DNA of 64,000 nt. Origin: Paenibacillus sp. FSL W8-0186. Lineage in GTDB: Bacteria > Bacillota > Bacilli > Paenibacillales > Paenibacillaceae. Below are positions 42,776 to 52,242 of this stretch, piece after piece. The notes beneath the pieces are model-generated. The model saw nothing but the letters and a program-made list of their open reading frames with translations, was not told where the DNA came from and made no database searches. The stretch covers positions 3,093,001 to 3,157,000 of the forward strand of contig NZ_CP150207.1 of the NCBI RefSeq assembly GCF_037969765.1. The letters run 5' to 3'. A program made the translations under genes and the position numbers. Position 1 is the first letter of the stretch; every line of letters starts with the position of its first letter.

Positions 42776-43678
42776 ATGAATTTTGAGCAAATGGAATACA
42801 TCAAAGCTATTGTGCACGCCAAGTCCATTTCCGTTGCCGCAGAGCAGCTTCACGTGTCCCAGTCTGCCGTCAGCCAGTCGATTGCAGCGCTGGAGCAGGA
42901 GCTCGGCCTTCGTTTATTCCAGAGATCCAGGTTAGGCACTACCCCTACGGAGGAAGGACGAAGTATTATCAATAAAGCGTTGATCATCGTCGATACGATG
43001 CAGCGCATCAAGGAGGACGCCCAATCGATCACCTCCTCTTTTACCGGGGAGCTGAAGATCGCCGCCATCTCAAGCCTCATGACTTTTTTACCGCGGGTCC
43101 TGTCCAGGTTTAAGAAGGATTTTCCCCTGATGAAAGTGACGATCATTGAGATGGAGAGTAAGAAGATTATCCCCCGCATCAAACAGCACACGGTAGATAT
43201 AGGTTATATCACGATCCCGAAATCGCAGGAACAGTCCTTGCCCGAACATATCCTCTTCAAAAAACTGGACTACGATGCGCATATTAAAGTGATCGTCCCC
43301 CAGGACTCGCCATTTGCGTTCCAGAGCTCGCTCAGGCTTCAAGATTTGGCGGATTACCCGATTGTGATGTATGCGAGCCAATTTTGGGAGAACTTCAGTC
43401 ATTCTTATGCAGAAAAATACGGTCCCTTAAACATTCTATTCTACAGCTCCAATTCAGAAGTCATTAAGAAGACGGTTGCCGAGGGGCTTGCTATCAGCTT
43501 GTTATCCGGCTACAGCTTAAATGATGATCCCTACGTGGAGAGCGGCCGCATCATCCCTGTGCATTTGAGCGACAATCAAGTCGTCTCCGACCTCTATTTC
43601 GGCTGCCTGATATCCGAGCAGAATCCCCGTTATGCCGTCATTCAAAGACTGCTGGATGATTATACGCTCCTCAAATAA
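42776..43678 (+). CDS. LysR-family transcriptional regulator
   Basis: 300 residues, ATG after GAGGAGCG. N-terminal winged helix-turn-helix: MEYIKAIVHAKSISVAAEQLHVSQSAVSQSIAALEQELG. The remainder is the effector-binding LysR substrate domain (GELKIAAISSLMTFLPRVL, VAEGLAISLLSGYSL). Divergent to the DHA2 pump, hence a probable regulator of it and of itself. Confidence 0.92.
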   Translation: MNFEQMEYIKAIVHAKSISVAAEQLHVSQSAVSQSIAALEQELGLRLFQRSRLGTTPTEEGRSIINKALIIVDTMQRIKEDAQSITSSFTGELKIAAISSLMTFLPRVLSRFKKDFPLMKVTIIEMESKKIIPRIKQHTVDIGYITIPKSQEQSLPEHILFKKLDYDAHIKVIVPQDSPFAFQSSLRLQDLADYPIVMYASQFWENFSHSYAEKYGPLNILFYSSNSEVIKKTVAEGLAISLLSGYSLNDDPYVESGRIIPVHLSDNQVVSDLYFGCLISEQNPRYAVIQRLLDDYTLLK

Positions 43679-43756
43679 CCCTGCAAGATCCGTGCAGGAA
43701 ATGTCGGGAAAGCCATCTCCCATAACTGCTAAAGTAGTGATCAAGGAGGTCATCAT

Positions 43757-44641
43757 ATGGATTTGCTTAAAAGCATGAATGACGCAATGAAGTACATCGA
43801 AGAGCATCTGGCCGAAGATATCGACTTTAAAGAAGTCGCAAAGCGAGCAGCCTGCTCGGAATATCATTTCAAGCGAATGTTCTCCTTCCTTGCAGGCGTT
43901 CCGTTGTCGGAATACATTCGCCGCAGAAGGCTCACTTCCGCAGCATTCGAGCTTCGAGACGGCGAGGCAAAGGTGATCGATGTGGCGTTGAAATACGGGT
44001 ACAGCTCACCGGATGCTTTTACACGCGCTTTTCAGAGCCTGCATGGCATCACGCCGTCTGAAGCAAGGCTGAACGGCCATGCTCTCAAAGCTTATCCGCG
44101 CATGACCTTCCAACTAACCATTCAAGGAGGAAGCGAAATGAACTACCGTATAGTAGACAAAGAGGCTTTTAGCATTGTTGGCCTGATGAAACGCGTCCCG
44201 ATCGTATTCCAAGGTGTCAATCCGGAAATTGCGTCCATGTGGGAAAGCCTGGATGCAGGATTGATCGGGCAGCTGAAAGCCCTGTCCAACATAGAGCCAG
44301 GGGGGCTGATCAGCGCATCTGTGAACTTCTCGGAGGGAAGGATGGAGGAAAGAGGAGAACTGGATCATTACATCGGCGTGGCTACAACCCAGGCATGTCC
44401 GGATCATCTGGCACAGCTAGTAGTCCCGGCCTCGACATGGGCGGTGTTCGAAGCGGTCGGGCCGTTTCCAGATACGCTTCAGCAGGTGTGGGGCCGCATA
44501 TATTCGGAGTGGTTCCCCTCTTCAAGCTATGAGCTCGCCCCAGGTCCGGAAATATTATGGAACGAGAGTAAAGACGTTTCATCGCAGGCGTACAGAAGCG
44601 AAATATGGATTCCTGTTCTGAAAAAGCAGATGCCTAAATAA
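43757..44641 (+). CDS. AraC-family regulator with GyrI-like effector domain
   Basis: 294 residues, ATG after AAGGAGG. Residues 1-110 hold the two AraC helix-turn-helix motifs ([20 protein letters not shown] and [18 protein letters not shown]). Residues about 130-290 form a GyrI-like small-molecule-binding domain ([38 protein letters not shown]). Resembles Rob/BmrR-type sensors of toxic compounds. Stands alone after the LysR gene. Confidence 0.9.
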   Translation: MDLLKSMNDAMKYIEEHLAEDIDFKEVAKRAACSEYHFKRMFSFLAGVPLSEYIRRRRLTSAAFELRDGEAKVIDVALKYGYSSPDAFTRAFQSLHGITPSEARLNGHALKAYPRMTFQLTIQGGSEMNYRIVDKEAFSIVGLMKRVPIVFQGVNPEIASMWESLDAGLIGQLKALSNIEPGGLISASVNFSEGRMEERGELDHYIGVATTQACPDHLAQLVVPASTWAVFEAVGPFPDTLQQVWGRIYSEWFPSSSYELAPGPEILWNESKDVSSQAYRSEIWIPVLKKQMPK

Positions 44642-45027
44642 TTGTGTCCATGAAACTACGGCCCCCCTTCCCTATTATGTGCAAAGAACCGACTCGAAAA
44701 TTTCCAAGCAGTTCGTTAGCTGCTCGACTCTCGTCAGGGCTCGTTTTTACCCTTACAATAACACGAGCCACATGGTGAACGGAAATATATATGTTTGGAT
44801 CACTAAGCTTCTAAGTTCCCATTTCTAGTAGTTCAACTTATCTAAATGGATTTATAGTATTTAGATTCTGCGGCAATGATAGGAACGTAGATTTAAATGG
44901 ATTTCATGTTGTTAGAAGAATGAGGATGAACCATATTAGGCTGGATTCTTGATTTTAGGTGCATAGGATCCATCTAATCCCTCAAAAGTATGCGTTTGAG
45001 CATAGTTAGATACATGAATTCCATTTA

Positions 45028-45178
45028 GTGTACGGCAGGTTAGTGTAGGGACAGCTTAGTACCCCATAGCTTCGTGGCCGATAGCTTAGTATCCGACAGG
45101 TTAATGCAGCACAGCTTAGTGCCCGATTGCTTAGTGTACGACAGCTTTGTGCCCGACAGTTTGGTGTACGACAGCTCA
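45028..45178. repeat. Ten-unit degenerate 15-bp tandem repeat
   Basis: Units follow the pattern GTGYCCGACAGCTTA, for example GTGTACGGCAGGTTA (45028), GTATCCGACAGGTTA (45089), GTGTACGACAGCTTT (45134), GTGCCCGACAGTTTG (45149), GTGTACGACAGCTCA (45164). All ten are in register with one 16-base unit (45043). No spacers, so not a CRISPR. Confidence 0.85.
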
Positions 45179-45264
45179 TATTAGTAGGAAGAGCTAATGA
45201 AATGAATGGACGCAGGCAAGGGAGGCAATGGATTCAGCCAAAATGGAAAGCGTTTAGAAAAAAA

Positions 45265-45308
45265 GGGGCTATCCCGCAAGTCATCTTGATAACTTGTGGG
45301 GCAGCCCC
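45265..45308 (-). terminator. Terminator of the S9 peptidase/58-residue gene cluster
   Basis: GGGGCT...AGCCCC with long inner pairing (CCGCAAGT with ACTTGTGG), followed on the minus strand by seven T. Located about 50 bases after the 58-residue gene. Confidence 0.85.
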
Positions 45309-45359
45309 TTGTTCAATACATCCACACTTCGAAAATCTTATCTCCTAACATCTTGGCAC

Positions 45360-45536
45360 TTAAGCGATATACCCTTTATCCTTCAAAGCCTCATAGGCCG
45401 CGCTCTCTTGCTCTTCTTTGATTTGGTACTCCAGGGTTCCTTCGACGATTTTGGCGCAGCGTCCGCCAAAAGGCTTCAGGGACTCTTTGATTTCCTTCAA
45501 ATCGGCCGTTTCCCGCAATGGATAACTAACTTTCAT
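45360..45536 (-). CDS. 58-residue protein of unknown function
   Basis: 58 codons. ATG at 45536 is preceded by AGGAGGTGG, a near-perfect site, and the frame ends at 45360, followed by a strong terminator. The product starts MKVSYPLRETADLKE and ends ALKDKGYIA; a beta-alpha-beta-alpha pattern (SYPLRET, ADLKEIKESLKPFG, RCAKIVEGTLEYQI, EQESAAYEALKDKG) suggests a small folded domain and not a peptide leader. It has one cysteine and no signal peptide. It lies 71 bases after the S9 peptidase gene, possibly in the same transcript. Function unknown. Confidence 0.7.
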   Translation of the reverse strand: MKVSYPLRETADLKEIKESLKPFGGRCAKIVEGTLEYQIKEEQESAAYEALKDKGYIA

Positions 45537-45606
45537 GCGTAATCCACCTCCTATAGTAGGGATAACAAAATAAGAGGGGCTGCGCTATGAGATGGATCAC
45601 ATGGCA

Positions 45607-47580
45607 TTACTTTAAGTTGTTGATCGGAAACGGCTCAAGCGGATCTGCCGGGGTATACTGCAATATTTGCGAGTAAAAATACAGCTCCGCCTCCAAGGAC
45701 TTTTTAATGTTTGCCGCTATGCGAAAGCCATGCTGCTCATGAGGATAATAGAAGGCGGCCACGGGAACTCCGCGTTGAGTCAGAGACGACACGATCCCTT
45801 CTGTTTGCTCCGGCGGGACGATGGGATCCTCGAGGCCTTGAAAAAAGATGGCCGGATTCGTAATTCGTTCGGCATGAAAAGCCGGCGATCGTTCCCGGTA
45901 CAGCTCCGCCTGTTCGGGATATTTCCCGATCAGCCTAAACGGATACTTGGCTTCCAGCTTATCGCTGTTCACCACGATCTTCTCTAAATCGGAGACGCCA
46001 TAGTAGCTGGCTCCCGCCCGGCAAATTGTCGAGAAAGCCAGCAAGCACAGCGTCGTAAACCCGCCTGCACTGCCGCCGCGGGCCAAAATCCGCTCGCCGT
46101 CGATCTCTCCTCTCTCCTCCAGATACTTCGCCGCGCTGATGCAATCCTCTTTATCATAAATGCCCCAATTCCCATATAAGGACAGCCGATACTCTCGCCC
46201 GTACCCCGTGCTCCCCCGATAATTTACATCGACGACGGCGAAGCCGCGGCTCGTGAAATATTGAATCTCCAGGTCAAGCGCGGTGGAGGCTGCCGACGTA
46301 GGCCCTCCATGACTCTTAATAATAAGCGGGGGCTTCTCTTGCACTGGGATGCCAAAATCCAAATTATGCGGCGGATAGTAGAAGGCATATGCCTGCCCGT
46401 TCCCGCTCGTCACAAAGGTGATCGGTTCGGGCTTCGAGACATAAGGAAGAAACTTCTCATAGTTCGTCAAAGATGATTTAATTACCGTCTCCTGCATTGT
46501 CTCCAGCGAGAGCTTGACGACGGATAAGGGCGTATCATGAGCGCCTCCCAGAAAAGCAACGAAATTCGTCCCTGCGCGCAAATGGCTGATTTCCGTGTAT
46601 CGCGACGGAATATCCGTGAGCTTATTGCTGTGCACGTCAATAACGGCAAGCCTCCAGGCCCCCTGTTCTACATACGAGCAGACAACCCGGCCATCCGGGA
46701 TGAAATCGTACTGAGCCATGCGCAAGGTCCATTGAGGCGCGCCGAAGTCTGCTGCTTTCTGGTAAACAACGGACGTCTTATCGCCGTCCCAGCGGTAAAG
46801 ATTCCACCAATTCGTACGATCCGAGATGAAGAACAGCTCCCCCTGTGGTGACCATTCAGGCTGAAAAATCGCTTCCTCGGTACCGCCCGCAATTTGTTTC
46901 GGATTGCATAGCATACCTTCGTCATTTACATCTGCCACCCAGAGCTCGCTGCCATCCCACGGCATGCTCGGATAATTCCAGGTGAGCCAGCATAAGCGTT
47001 TGCCATCGGGCGATAAGCGCGGGGCCGCGTAGAAATCGTTGCCGTAAGCCAGCATTTCTTGCTGGCCGCTAACCGGGTCGATCGATACGAGCGACTGCAT
47101 GCCTTGGCCATGAAGGGTCAGCTGCCCGTCCTCCCGGACGCTGATCAGGCGGCCCCGCTGCGAATCGTAGACGCCGTCGGCATAACAGACAGACAGTGTA
47201 TCCGTCAGCGGTTCAGGCGCGCTTCCCTCCTTCTGGCGGAACAGCCGCTGATCATGATGTCTAGCATAGGGCGACTCTTCTGAGCTGGCTACAAAGTTAG
47301 AGAAATAGACCGTCCCGCCCGAGAGCGTAAAAGATCCGCCCCCGTACGAGTTAACCAGCGTTCGGGCGCTGTACCCCGGCGGAGTAACGTCGGACATCTC
47401 TCCGTCCTCATCAGCTCTGACGATGACATACCGCCCCTGCTCCGTCGGTCTGGATTCGACCCAATAGATGATATCTTGATCGACAAGAATCTCTTGGAAG
47501 GAAATTCTGCTCTGGGCGATATCCTGTGCCGTGATCGGCGATTTCCAGCTGCCGCAAGGCGACAATGCAGGCTTTGCCAT
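45607..47580 (-). CDS. S9-family prolyl-oligopeptidase-like serine peptidase
   Basis: 657 residues, ATG after GGGAGG. An N-terminal beta-propeller (about 20-400, DVTPPGYSARTLVNSYGGG onward) precedes an alpha/beta hydrolase domain. Catalytic Ser504 sits in GGSAGGF, the acid in GLEDPIVPPEQ and the His in YPHEQHGFR. Signal peptide absent, so cytoplasmic. Typical dipeptidyl or acylaminoacyl-peptidase relatives remove short peptides. Follows the decarboxylase gene by 31 bases, so probably cotranscribed. Confidence 0.92.
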   Translation of the reverse strand: MAKPALSPCGSWKSPITAQDIAQSRISFQEILVDQDIIYWVESRPTEQGRYVIVRADEDGEMSDVTPPGYSARTLVNSYGGGSFTLSGGTVYFSNFVASSEESPYARHHDQRLFRQKEGSAPEPLTDTLSVCYADGVYDSQRGRLISVREDGQLTLHGQGMQSLVSIDPVSGQQEMLAYGNDFYAAPRLSPDGKRLCWLTWNYPSMPWDGSELWVADVNDEGMLCNPKQIAGGTEEAIFQPEWSPQGELFFISDRTNWWNLYRWDGDKTSVVYQKAADFGAPQWTLRMAQYDFIPDGRVVCSYVEQGAWRLAVIDVHSNKLTDIPSRYTEISHLRAGTNFVAFLGGAHDTPLSVVKLSLETMQETVIKSSLTNYEKFLPYVSKPEPITFVTSGNGQAYAFYYPPHNLDFGIPVQEKPPLIIKSHGGPTSAASTALDLEIQYFTSRGFAVVDVNYRGSTGYGREYRLSLYGNWGIYDKEDCISAAKYLEERGEIDGERILARGGSAGGFTTLCLLAFSTICRAGASYYGVSDLEKIVVNSDKLEAKYPFRLIGKYPEQAELYRERSPAFHAERITNPAIFFQGLEDPIVPPEQTEGIVSSLTQRGVPVAAFYYPHEQHGFRIAANIKKSLEAELYFYSQILQYTPADPLEPFPINNLK

Positions 47581-47611
47581 GACTTAAAACACCTCCCTCA
47601 ATAATCTGAAT

Positions 47612-49834
47612 CTACGGATTGACTTTAATATTCTCTATCGCTTTAAACACTGTCTCGCGCAATGCTTCAATTAAAACAGGAATGAAATTGCCTTCCGAAG
47701 TGTCGGTCAGAAATGGGCTCATCGTCGTAGACAGAAGGAAATTGACCGGTTCGCTGTCCCCGCCGCTTAAACCTAGCCGCTGCTTATAAGCATCTACGAA
47801 GCCATGACCGTATGTGCCCGGATCAAACGCCGACTGCGTAATGAACATTGGCGTAGCGCCGACTTCATGTCGGTCCGGGGACAAGCTGAGCATTTTAAAG
47901 ATTTCAAGGTTCAGCCGGTTCATGAGAGCAACATCGGTATTCAGGCCTTCTGCCGTCTTCAGATTGAAGGTATACGGTACGATAGACTGGTCGGAGCCGA
48001 GCTGGCGGAACAGCTCCATCGTTTGCTTGTTATTGATAATTTCGTCATTCGTTTTATCGACGATGAATTCCTTGATGTAGGCCAGCTGTTCCTTGATTTC
48101 CTCCGCCGTTCCTCCCTCCCGCTCTGCAGGAATCCGGTGAAACGGAACGACGATAAAAGGATCATCTTCTCGTGTCATCGTCAAAATGGCGGCATATAAG
48201 CGCTTGCTGTTAAACAGGGTTTTGCCGAGCAGCTTGCCATACCCGCTCTGATCGGTACGAATGACCCGGTGACTGAGGTACACGCCAGCGGCTGCTGCAC
48301 CCGGCTTCGACCCTTCAATCCCGTAAATGCCAACCGTCGGATCAATGCCCCCGTGATAAACTACCGGAGCCTGGAAGCTGACGATATCGCGCATCGATGA
48401 ATTGCGGTAACATAAGCCGCCAGCCGGATAAGGAATATATCCCGCCTTATGCGGGTCAATCGTAATTGAATCCGCGTCTTTTAATGCTTCATACTGCGCG
48501 GTGACGTATTCGTTCATTGTCATGGCTGGCGTATAAGGGCGTTTACCGGCCATCAGCAGGGTTTTATGAGTATCTTCCCTTAGAATAGATGCGAAGTAGC
48601 CGCCCCAAGCGGCATCCGCGTGGATGACAAATTCCAGACCCCGCTCGCGGTATTCCTCGCGCAATTGGATCACATCCGCAATCGGGTCAACAGCACTTTC
48701 TTCGGTACTGCCTATGACGCAGACGGTCATCAGAACCGGCTGCCTGATCGCCAGGCATTGATCCAGCCGTTGGCGCAGCTCACTGATTTCCATGCGGGCA
48801 TCCATATTAACGGGCACAGGAATAATGCTGCTGGCTCCCATGCCAAGCACTGCCGCAGATTTCGGCCAGGAATAGTGCATCGTCGATGTCACGAGGATGG
48901 CCGCTGGCTGCATCACATCGAATAAATACTTGCGGGAGAACTCTTCGAAACCCAGCGTTTGCAGCGTATATTTGCTCAGTGCCTGGTTAACAGTCTCGGC
49001 CTCATCCTTGCCTGTGGTTTGGCTTAATAATTCTGCGATTCGGCCCGGGATCGCGAGTACGTCGTCCACTTTCAAATTCAATAACGTCCATGCATCCAGC
49101 TCCGTCAGCACTCCGTGTTGGCCGTTCAGCAAGGGAATGGATATTTGGCGCGCCGCTGCCAAATCCGCCTCGTTCTTCAGCGCCTCGGCAGCGGAAACGG
49201 CGTAATACTTCAAATTTCTCGCCGCCCACATCGCTTCCAAGTTAGCGACCGAGCCGTCACAGGTGATATGGCCCCATGGCCGGATCGCCCCCTGCTCGAT
49301 TTCTTCATCGCTGGGAATGGTGTACCCCAGCATTTCGCACAGGTCGTCCCCCGTAACCATTTCCAGCACCGTAGTCACGGGCGAGGATTCCGCGGCGACA
49401 TTATTCTGGTTATACAGCATGGCCGCGAAATACCCGAGCAGCCCCGGCATCGTCAAGTCCCAGTTCATATGAGCCTGATAGCGGTAGCTATAGAAAGGGA
49501 CCGATCCGCTCAGCTGCTCCAGCAGCTTGCTGTAGTTCTCGGTCAGTACGTCTACGCTGTTCTTGAATGAAGGCGATTGTTTGATTTCGTCTGTAATATA
49601 TATAGGATCGTCTGGAAAATACTCGCGGCGGTCGCTGCTAATCTGCTTCACAGCCTGCTGGATCAAGCCGCTGAACAATTCCTCATTTTCGGCCTTTGGT
49701 CCGATAAACCAGCTTTCTAGCGAGGAACTGCCAGGTCCCTCCAAATCCAATCTTTCCTGCTCGTCCTGCGCTTCCAAGTGCTGCTCCAAACGCTCTGCAA
49801 AGAGCTTTGCGGCGAGCTTTGCCTTTTTGCCCAT
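47612..49834 (-). CDS. PLP-dependent group II decarboxylase
   Basis: 740 residues, ATG after GGAGTG. Group II (glutamate/tyrosine/aromatic) decarboxylase fold: MLYNQNNVAAESSPVTT, TCDGSVANLEAMWAARNLKYY, VIHADAAWGGYF. The PLP lysine is Lys463 in TIDPHKAGYIPYPAGGL. Large compared with typical 480-620-residue members; the extra length includes an N-terminal segment of about 60 and a C-terminal domain with DVALMNRLNLEIFK. Substrate unknown; a tyrosine- or glutamate-decarboxylase-like activity is likely. Follows the unknown gene at 49862 by 27 bases. Confidence 0.9.
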   Translation of the reverse strand: MGKKAKLAAKLFAERLEQHLEAQDEQERLDLEGPGSSSLESWFIGPKAENEELFSGLIQQAVKQISSDRREYFPDDPIYITDEIKQSPSFKNSVDVLTENYSKLLEQLSGSVPFYSYRYQAHMNWDLTMPGLLGYFAAMLYNQNNVAAESSPVTTVLEMVTGDDLCEMLGYTIPSDEEIEQGAIRPWGHITCDGSVANLEAMWAARNLKYYAVSAAEALKNEADLAAARQISIPLLNGQHGVLTELDAWTLLNLKVDDVLAIPGRIAELLSQTTGKDEAETVNQALSKYTLQTLGFEEFSRKYLFDVMQPAAILVTSTMHYSWPKSAAVLGMGASSIIPVPVNMDARMEISELRQRLDQCLAIRQPVLMTVCVIGSTEESAVDPIADVIQLREEYRERGLEFVIHADAAWGGYFASILREDTHKTLLMAGKRPYTPAMTMNEYVTAQYEALKDADSITIDPHKAGYIPYPAGGLCYRNSSMRDIVSFQAPVVYHGGIDPTVGIYGIEGSKPGAAAAGVYLSHRVIRTDQSGYGKLLGKTLFNSKRLYAAILTMTREDDPFIVVPFHRIPAEREGGTAEEIKEQLAYIKEFIVDKTNDEIINNKQTMELFRQLGSDQSIVPYTFNLKTAEGLNTDVALMNRLNLEIFKMLSLSPDRHEVGATPMFITQSAFDPGTYGHGFVDAYKQRLGLSGGDSEPVNFLLSTTMSPFLTDTSEGNFIPVLIEALRETVFKAIENIKVNP

Positions 49835-49861
49835 CTTGCTTCACTCCATTCTCTTCATTAT

Positions 49862-50593
49862 TTACATACCGTGATTGATCTCTTCGTCGTCAAACCAGAT
49901 GCTCTTGCCCATGCGGATCGAATACAGCGGAGTCTGCCCTTGGAATTGCACCTGATATTCCGGTGCAGTCAAAGGGTTTTCTGCAAAGGGGGTGTTACCA
50001 AGAAGGTGAGGGAAATTAATCAGGCTGCCGATTTCCAGTAGCTCAGGATGAAGCCAGTCCGGTGCCTCGGCAAGCTCCAAAATATGATGAAAGTCAGGAG
50101 CGATCGAAAGATAATGGGAAATGTAGGCATTCTTGCCTTGTCCAAATAGAATATAGGTCAGGCTCTGGGGGTAATCCATATTTTCGGCAAAATGCCGGAA
50201 ATGAACGACTCTTTCAATCGTGACGGTAACATTATGAATGAGAGGAATGTCCTTGGCCGGATCTTGCGGCACACCGCAGAACACATCGGCGGCAAAAGAA
50301 GTGATGTGGCCCAGCTCAATTTGCGGCAGCGTAAATAAATTCGTCTGCACGTTTCCAAGGATAAATGCTTTGTCAGGGTTTTGACGGCTAGCTTCAATGT
50401 AGGTATTCATAGCATCGGGAGGAAGACTTGCTTTGAGGATCACTTGATATCTGTGGTTTTCCATATGAAACATAGGCAAATGGTCGAGAAAGAGCCCCTC
50501 TGTTCCCATCATGACGAACCCATGAAGATCTGGAATATTCTCGGGTGACTGCTCATGGTCGTGTGTACCGTGGATTGCAGTCCGGTAGAACAT
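49862..50593 (-). CDS. Uncharacterised protein of the decarboxylase cluster
   Basis: 243 residues. ATG at 50593 is chosen although the AAGGAGG site is 11 bases away; an ATG closer to it leads straight to a stop, and an upstream in-frame start lacks a site. Starts FYRTAIHGTHDHEQSPENI, then HLPMFHMENHRYQVILKASL and HVRHFAENMDYP-like histidine-rich strands. The protein is rich in His and aromatic residues in conserved-looking positions, so metal or small-molecule binding is possible. I recognise similar uncharacterised proteins in other bacteria but no named function. First gene of the four-gene minus-strand run. Confidence 0.65.
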   Translation of the reverse strand: MFYRTAIHGTHDHEQSPENIPDLHGFVMMGTEGLFLDHLPMFHMENHRYQVILKASLPPDAMNTYIEASRQNPDKAFILGNVQTNLFTLPQIELGHITSFAADVFCGVPQDPAKDIPLIHNVTVTIERVVHFRHFAENMDYPQSLTYILFGQGKNAYISHYLSIAPDFHHILELAEAPDWLHPELLEIGSLINFPHLLGNTPFAENPLTAPEYQVQFQGQTPLYSIRMGKSIWFDDEEINHGM

Positions 50594-50714
50594 TACATGA
50601 ATTACCTCCTTCAAATATGAAGATATATTGTAATTTAATACCATAGTATCTATTGTAATCCATCCGACCTATTATGCCTACTATTTTTTCCAATGGATTA
50701 ATGCCGCATAGCAA

Positions 50715-50750
50715 AAAGCCCTCCAGACCCGTATCCTTGGTCGGAAGGCC
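50715..50750 (-). terminator. Terminator of the splAB operon
   Basis: GCC-TCC-GACC / GGTC-GGA-GGC imperfect stem followed on the minus strand by TTTTTGC, nine bases after the splB stop. Confidence 0.75.
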
Positions 50751-50758
50751 TTACGATT

Positions 50759-51787
50759 CTAAGTGAAGTATTCCAGCTTCGCCTTAGGAAAAAACTTCTC
50801 CATGTAGCCCTGAAGATGAGTTTTCAAATCCTCTTCCTCTTCTTTAGGATAAATATACTTGCCAATGCCGTATTTGCCCCACTTGTATCTTCGTTTTTCT
50901 TCGTCCAGTTCGAGCTTGGTCATCGGGTAATTTTTCTCAATCACCCGCTTCGCCGGCTTGGTAAACCGATGCTGAATGAATTCGAAGGTAATATCCTCCC
51001 TTGCATCCTCCGGCAATTCGGCATCCAGACGTTCAAACATATGGTAGTAGCCTTTCTCCCAGCCTTCATGCAAATAGATTGGAGCTACGATAAAGCCAAG
51101 CGGATATCCGGCTCTTGCCACTTTGCCTGCCGCCTCGATTCTTTGCGCCAGCGGCGATGTTCCAGGTTCAAAATTGTTGATGACATAGTCGGCGTTCACA
51201 CTGAAGCGAAAGCGCGTTTTGCCGTTATGCTTCGCATCAAGCAGGTGATCCACATGATGGAACTTCGTCACGAACCTCAGCTTCCCGTATTCGGATTGGC
51301 CGAAGTGCTCGATAGCCCGCTTGAGTGTATGCGTCAGATGATCGATGCCGACGATGTCGGAAGTGCAGGAGGCTTCGAACCGGGTCGGCTCCGGTGCACG
51401 TTCTGCCATGTATTTGTCCGCAGCCTCCAAAATCTCTTCCACATTGACATAGGTGCGGATGTAGGGCTTGCTGCCCATCGTTGTCTGCAAATAACAGTAA
51501 TGGCAATGCCCCATACAGCCTGTAGCAAAAGGGATTGCGTATTCTGCCGAAGGCTTGGACGTGTCGAACTTCAGCGTTTTGCGGATACCGACAACTAGCG
51601 TAGACTTCGCCACCCGATACCTTTGAAAGTCATTGTCTCCCGGCAGGTTCCTGACCTGATTATGGGAAGTCGTATAGCGGATTTCGACGTCCATGTTGGC
51701 GAATTTGTCATACAGCTCTTTACCGAGCGGATATTCCAGGGCGTCGGGCTCGAAATAGACGAGCTTCGGCGTAAACGGCTTGATCAT
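50759..51787 (-). CDS. splB: Spore photoproduct lyase
   Basis: 342 residues, ATG overlapping the splA stop by 4 bases. Radical SAM cluster motif CMGHCHYC (CX3CX2C) and the conserved SCTSDIVGIDHLTH carrying the catalytic cysteine. FVTKFHHVDHLLDAKHNGKTRFRFSVNADYVI is typical. It repairs the thymine dimer spore photoproduct during germination. Length matches the family. Evidence for a spore former. Confidence 0.96.
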   Translation of the reverse strand: MIKPFTPKLVYFEPDALEYPLGKELYDKFANMDVEIRYTTSHNQVRNLPGDNDFQRYRVAKSTLVVGIRKTLKFDTSKPSAEYAIPFATGCMGHCHYCYLQTTMGSKPYIRTYVNVEEILEAADKYMAERAPEPTRFEASCTSDIVGIDHLTHTLKRAIEHFGQSEYGKLRFVTKFHHVDHLLDAKHNGKTRFRFSVNADYVINNFEPGTSPLAQRIEAAGKVARAGYPLGFIVAPIYLHEGWEKGYYHMFERLDAELPEDAREDITFEFIQHRFTKPAKRVIEKNYPMTKLELDEEKRRYKWGKYGIGKYIYPKEEEEDLKTHLQGYMEKFFPKAKLEYFT

Positions 51788-52047
51788 TCGAAGCTCCCTT
51801 CCGAAGCAGTCCCGAAATAATACCGATAAGCCTGCTCCGCTTCCTCTTCCGTAGCATATACGGCCATTTCCTGAGTTAAAGGATAGTAGGTTTCATACAG
51901 GAACATCGCCAGCTCCTGCGGATTATCCGGGTTATTGACGACCGCGGCCTGCTGGATATGGGTTACATCCTGTGTATGCGGGTTGCGATAGAAAACATAG
52001 ACGATATCTCCGGGCTTATAGGCTTCAGACTGATGGTTGGTTTCCAT
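51784..52047 (-). CDS. splA: SplA, transcriptional regulator of splB
   Basis: 87 residues, ATG after AAGGGGATG. Matches SplA: YKPGDIVYVFYRNPHTQDV, then VVNNPDNPQELAMFLYETYYPL and a C-terminal helix EEEAEQAYRYYF. SplA is a TRAP-like negative regulator of the spl operon in Bacillus. Overlaps splB by 4 bases. Confidence 0.93.
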   Translation of the reverse strand: METNHQSEAYKPGDIVYVFYRNPHTQDVTHIQQAAVVNNPDNPQELAMFLYETYYPLTQEMAVYATEEEAEQAYRYYFGTASEGSFE

Positions 52048-52153
52048 GCCATCCCCTTCTTTTCTATAGAGTAATCAGAACTAATCCGAGTCGTTGTTAA
52101 AATATTCCCGTGAGTTCTGAATTTTATGTACCGGGCAACACGGCCAGCAAAAA

Positions 52154-52192
52154 AAGAAGGCGCCCATGTCTCCTTGACCTGGACACCTTCTT
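52154..52192 (-). terminator. Terminator of the LPMO gene
   Basis: AAGAAGG / CCTTCTT stem with inner pairing (CATGTC / GACCTG-like), followed on the minus strand by TTTTTTT; about 50 bases after the LPMO stop. Confidence 0.8.
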
Positions 52193-52242
52193 GAAGAAGG
52201 ATATAACTTTCTAAATCGGCTCTGTGCTTATCTTCATGCGAC

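Larger units (their letters stand above)
44642..45359. other. Intergenic region with a tandem repeat array
   Basis: About 700 bases without a convincing gene. It holds the 15-bp repeat array (45028-45178) and a terminator at its right end. The remainder is AT-rich with short degenerate repeats of TGGATT/TTTAGAT type. Confidence 0.6.

Noticed and set aside
43088-43402. Minus-strand frame opposite LysR
   Set aside because: Antisense to a clear LysR domain; no site or family.
45028-45178. CRISPR array
   Set aside because: Units are contiguous, short and degenerate, with no spacers and no cas genes.
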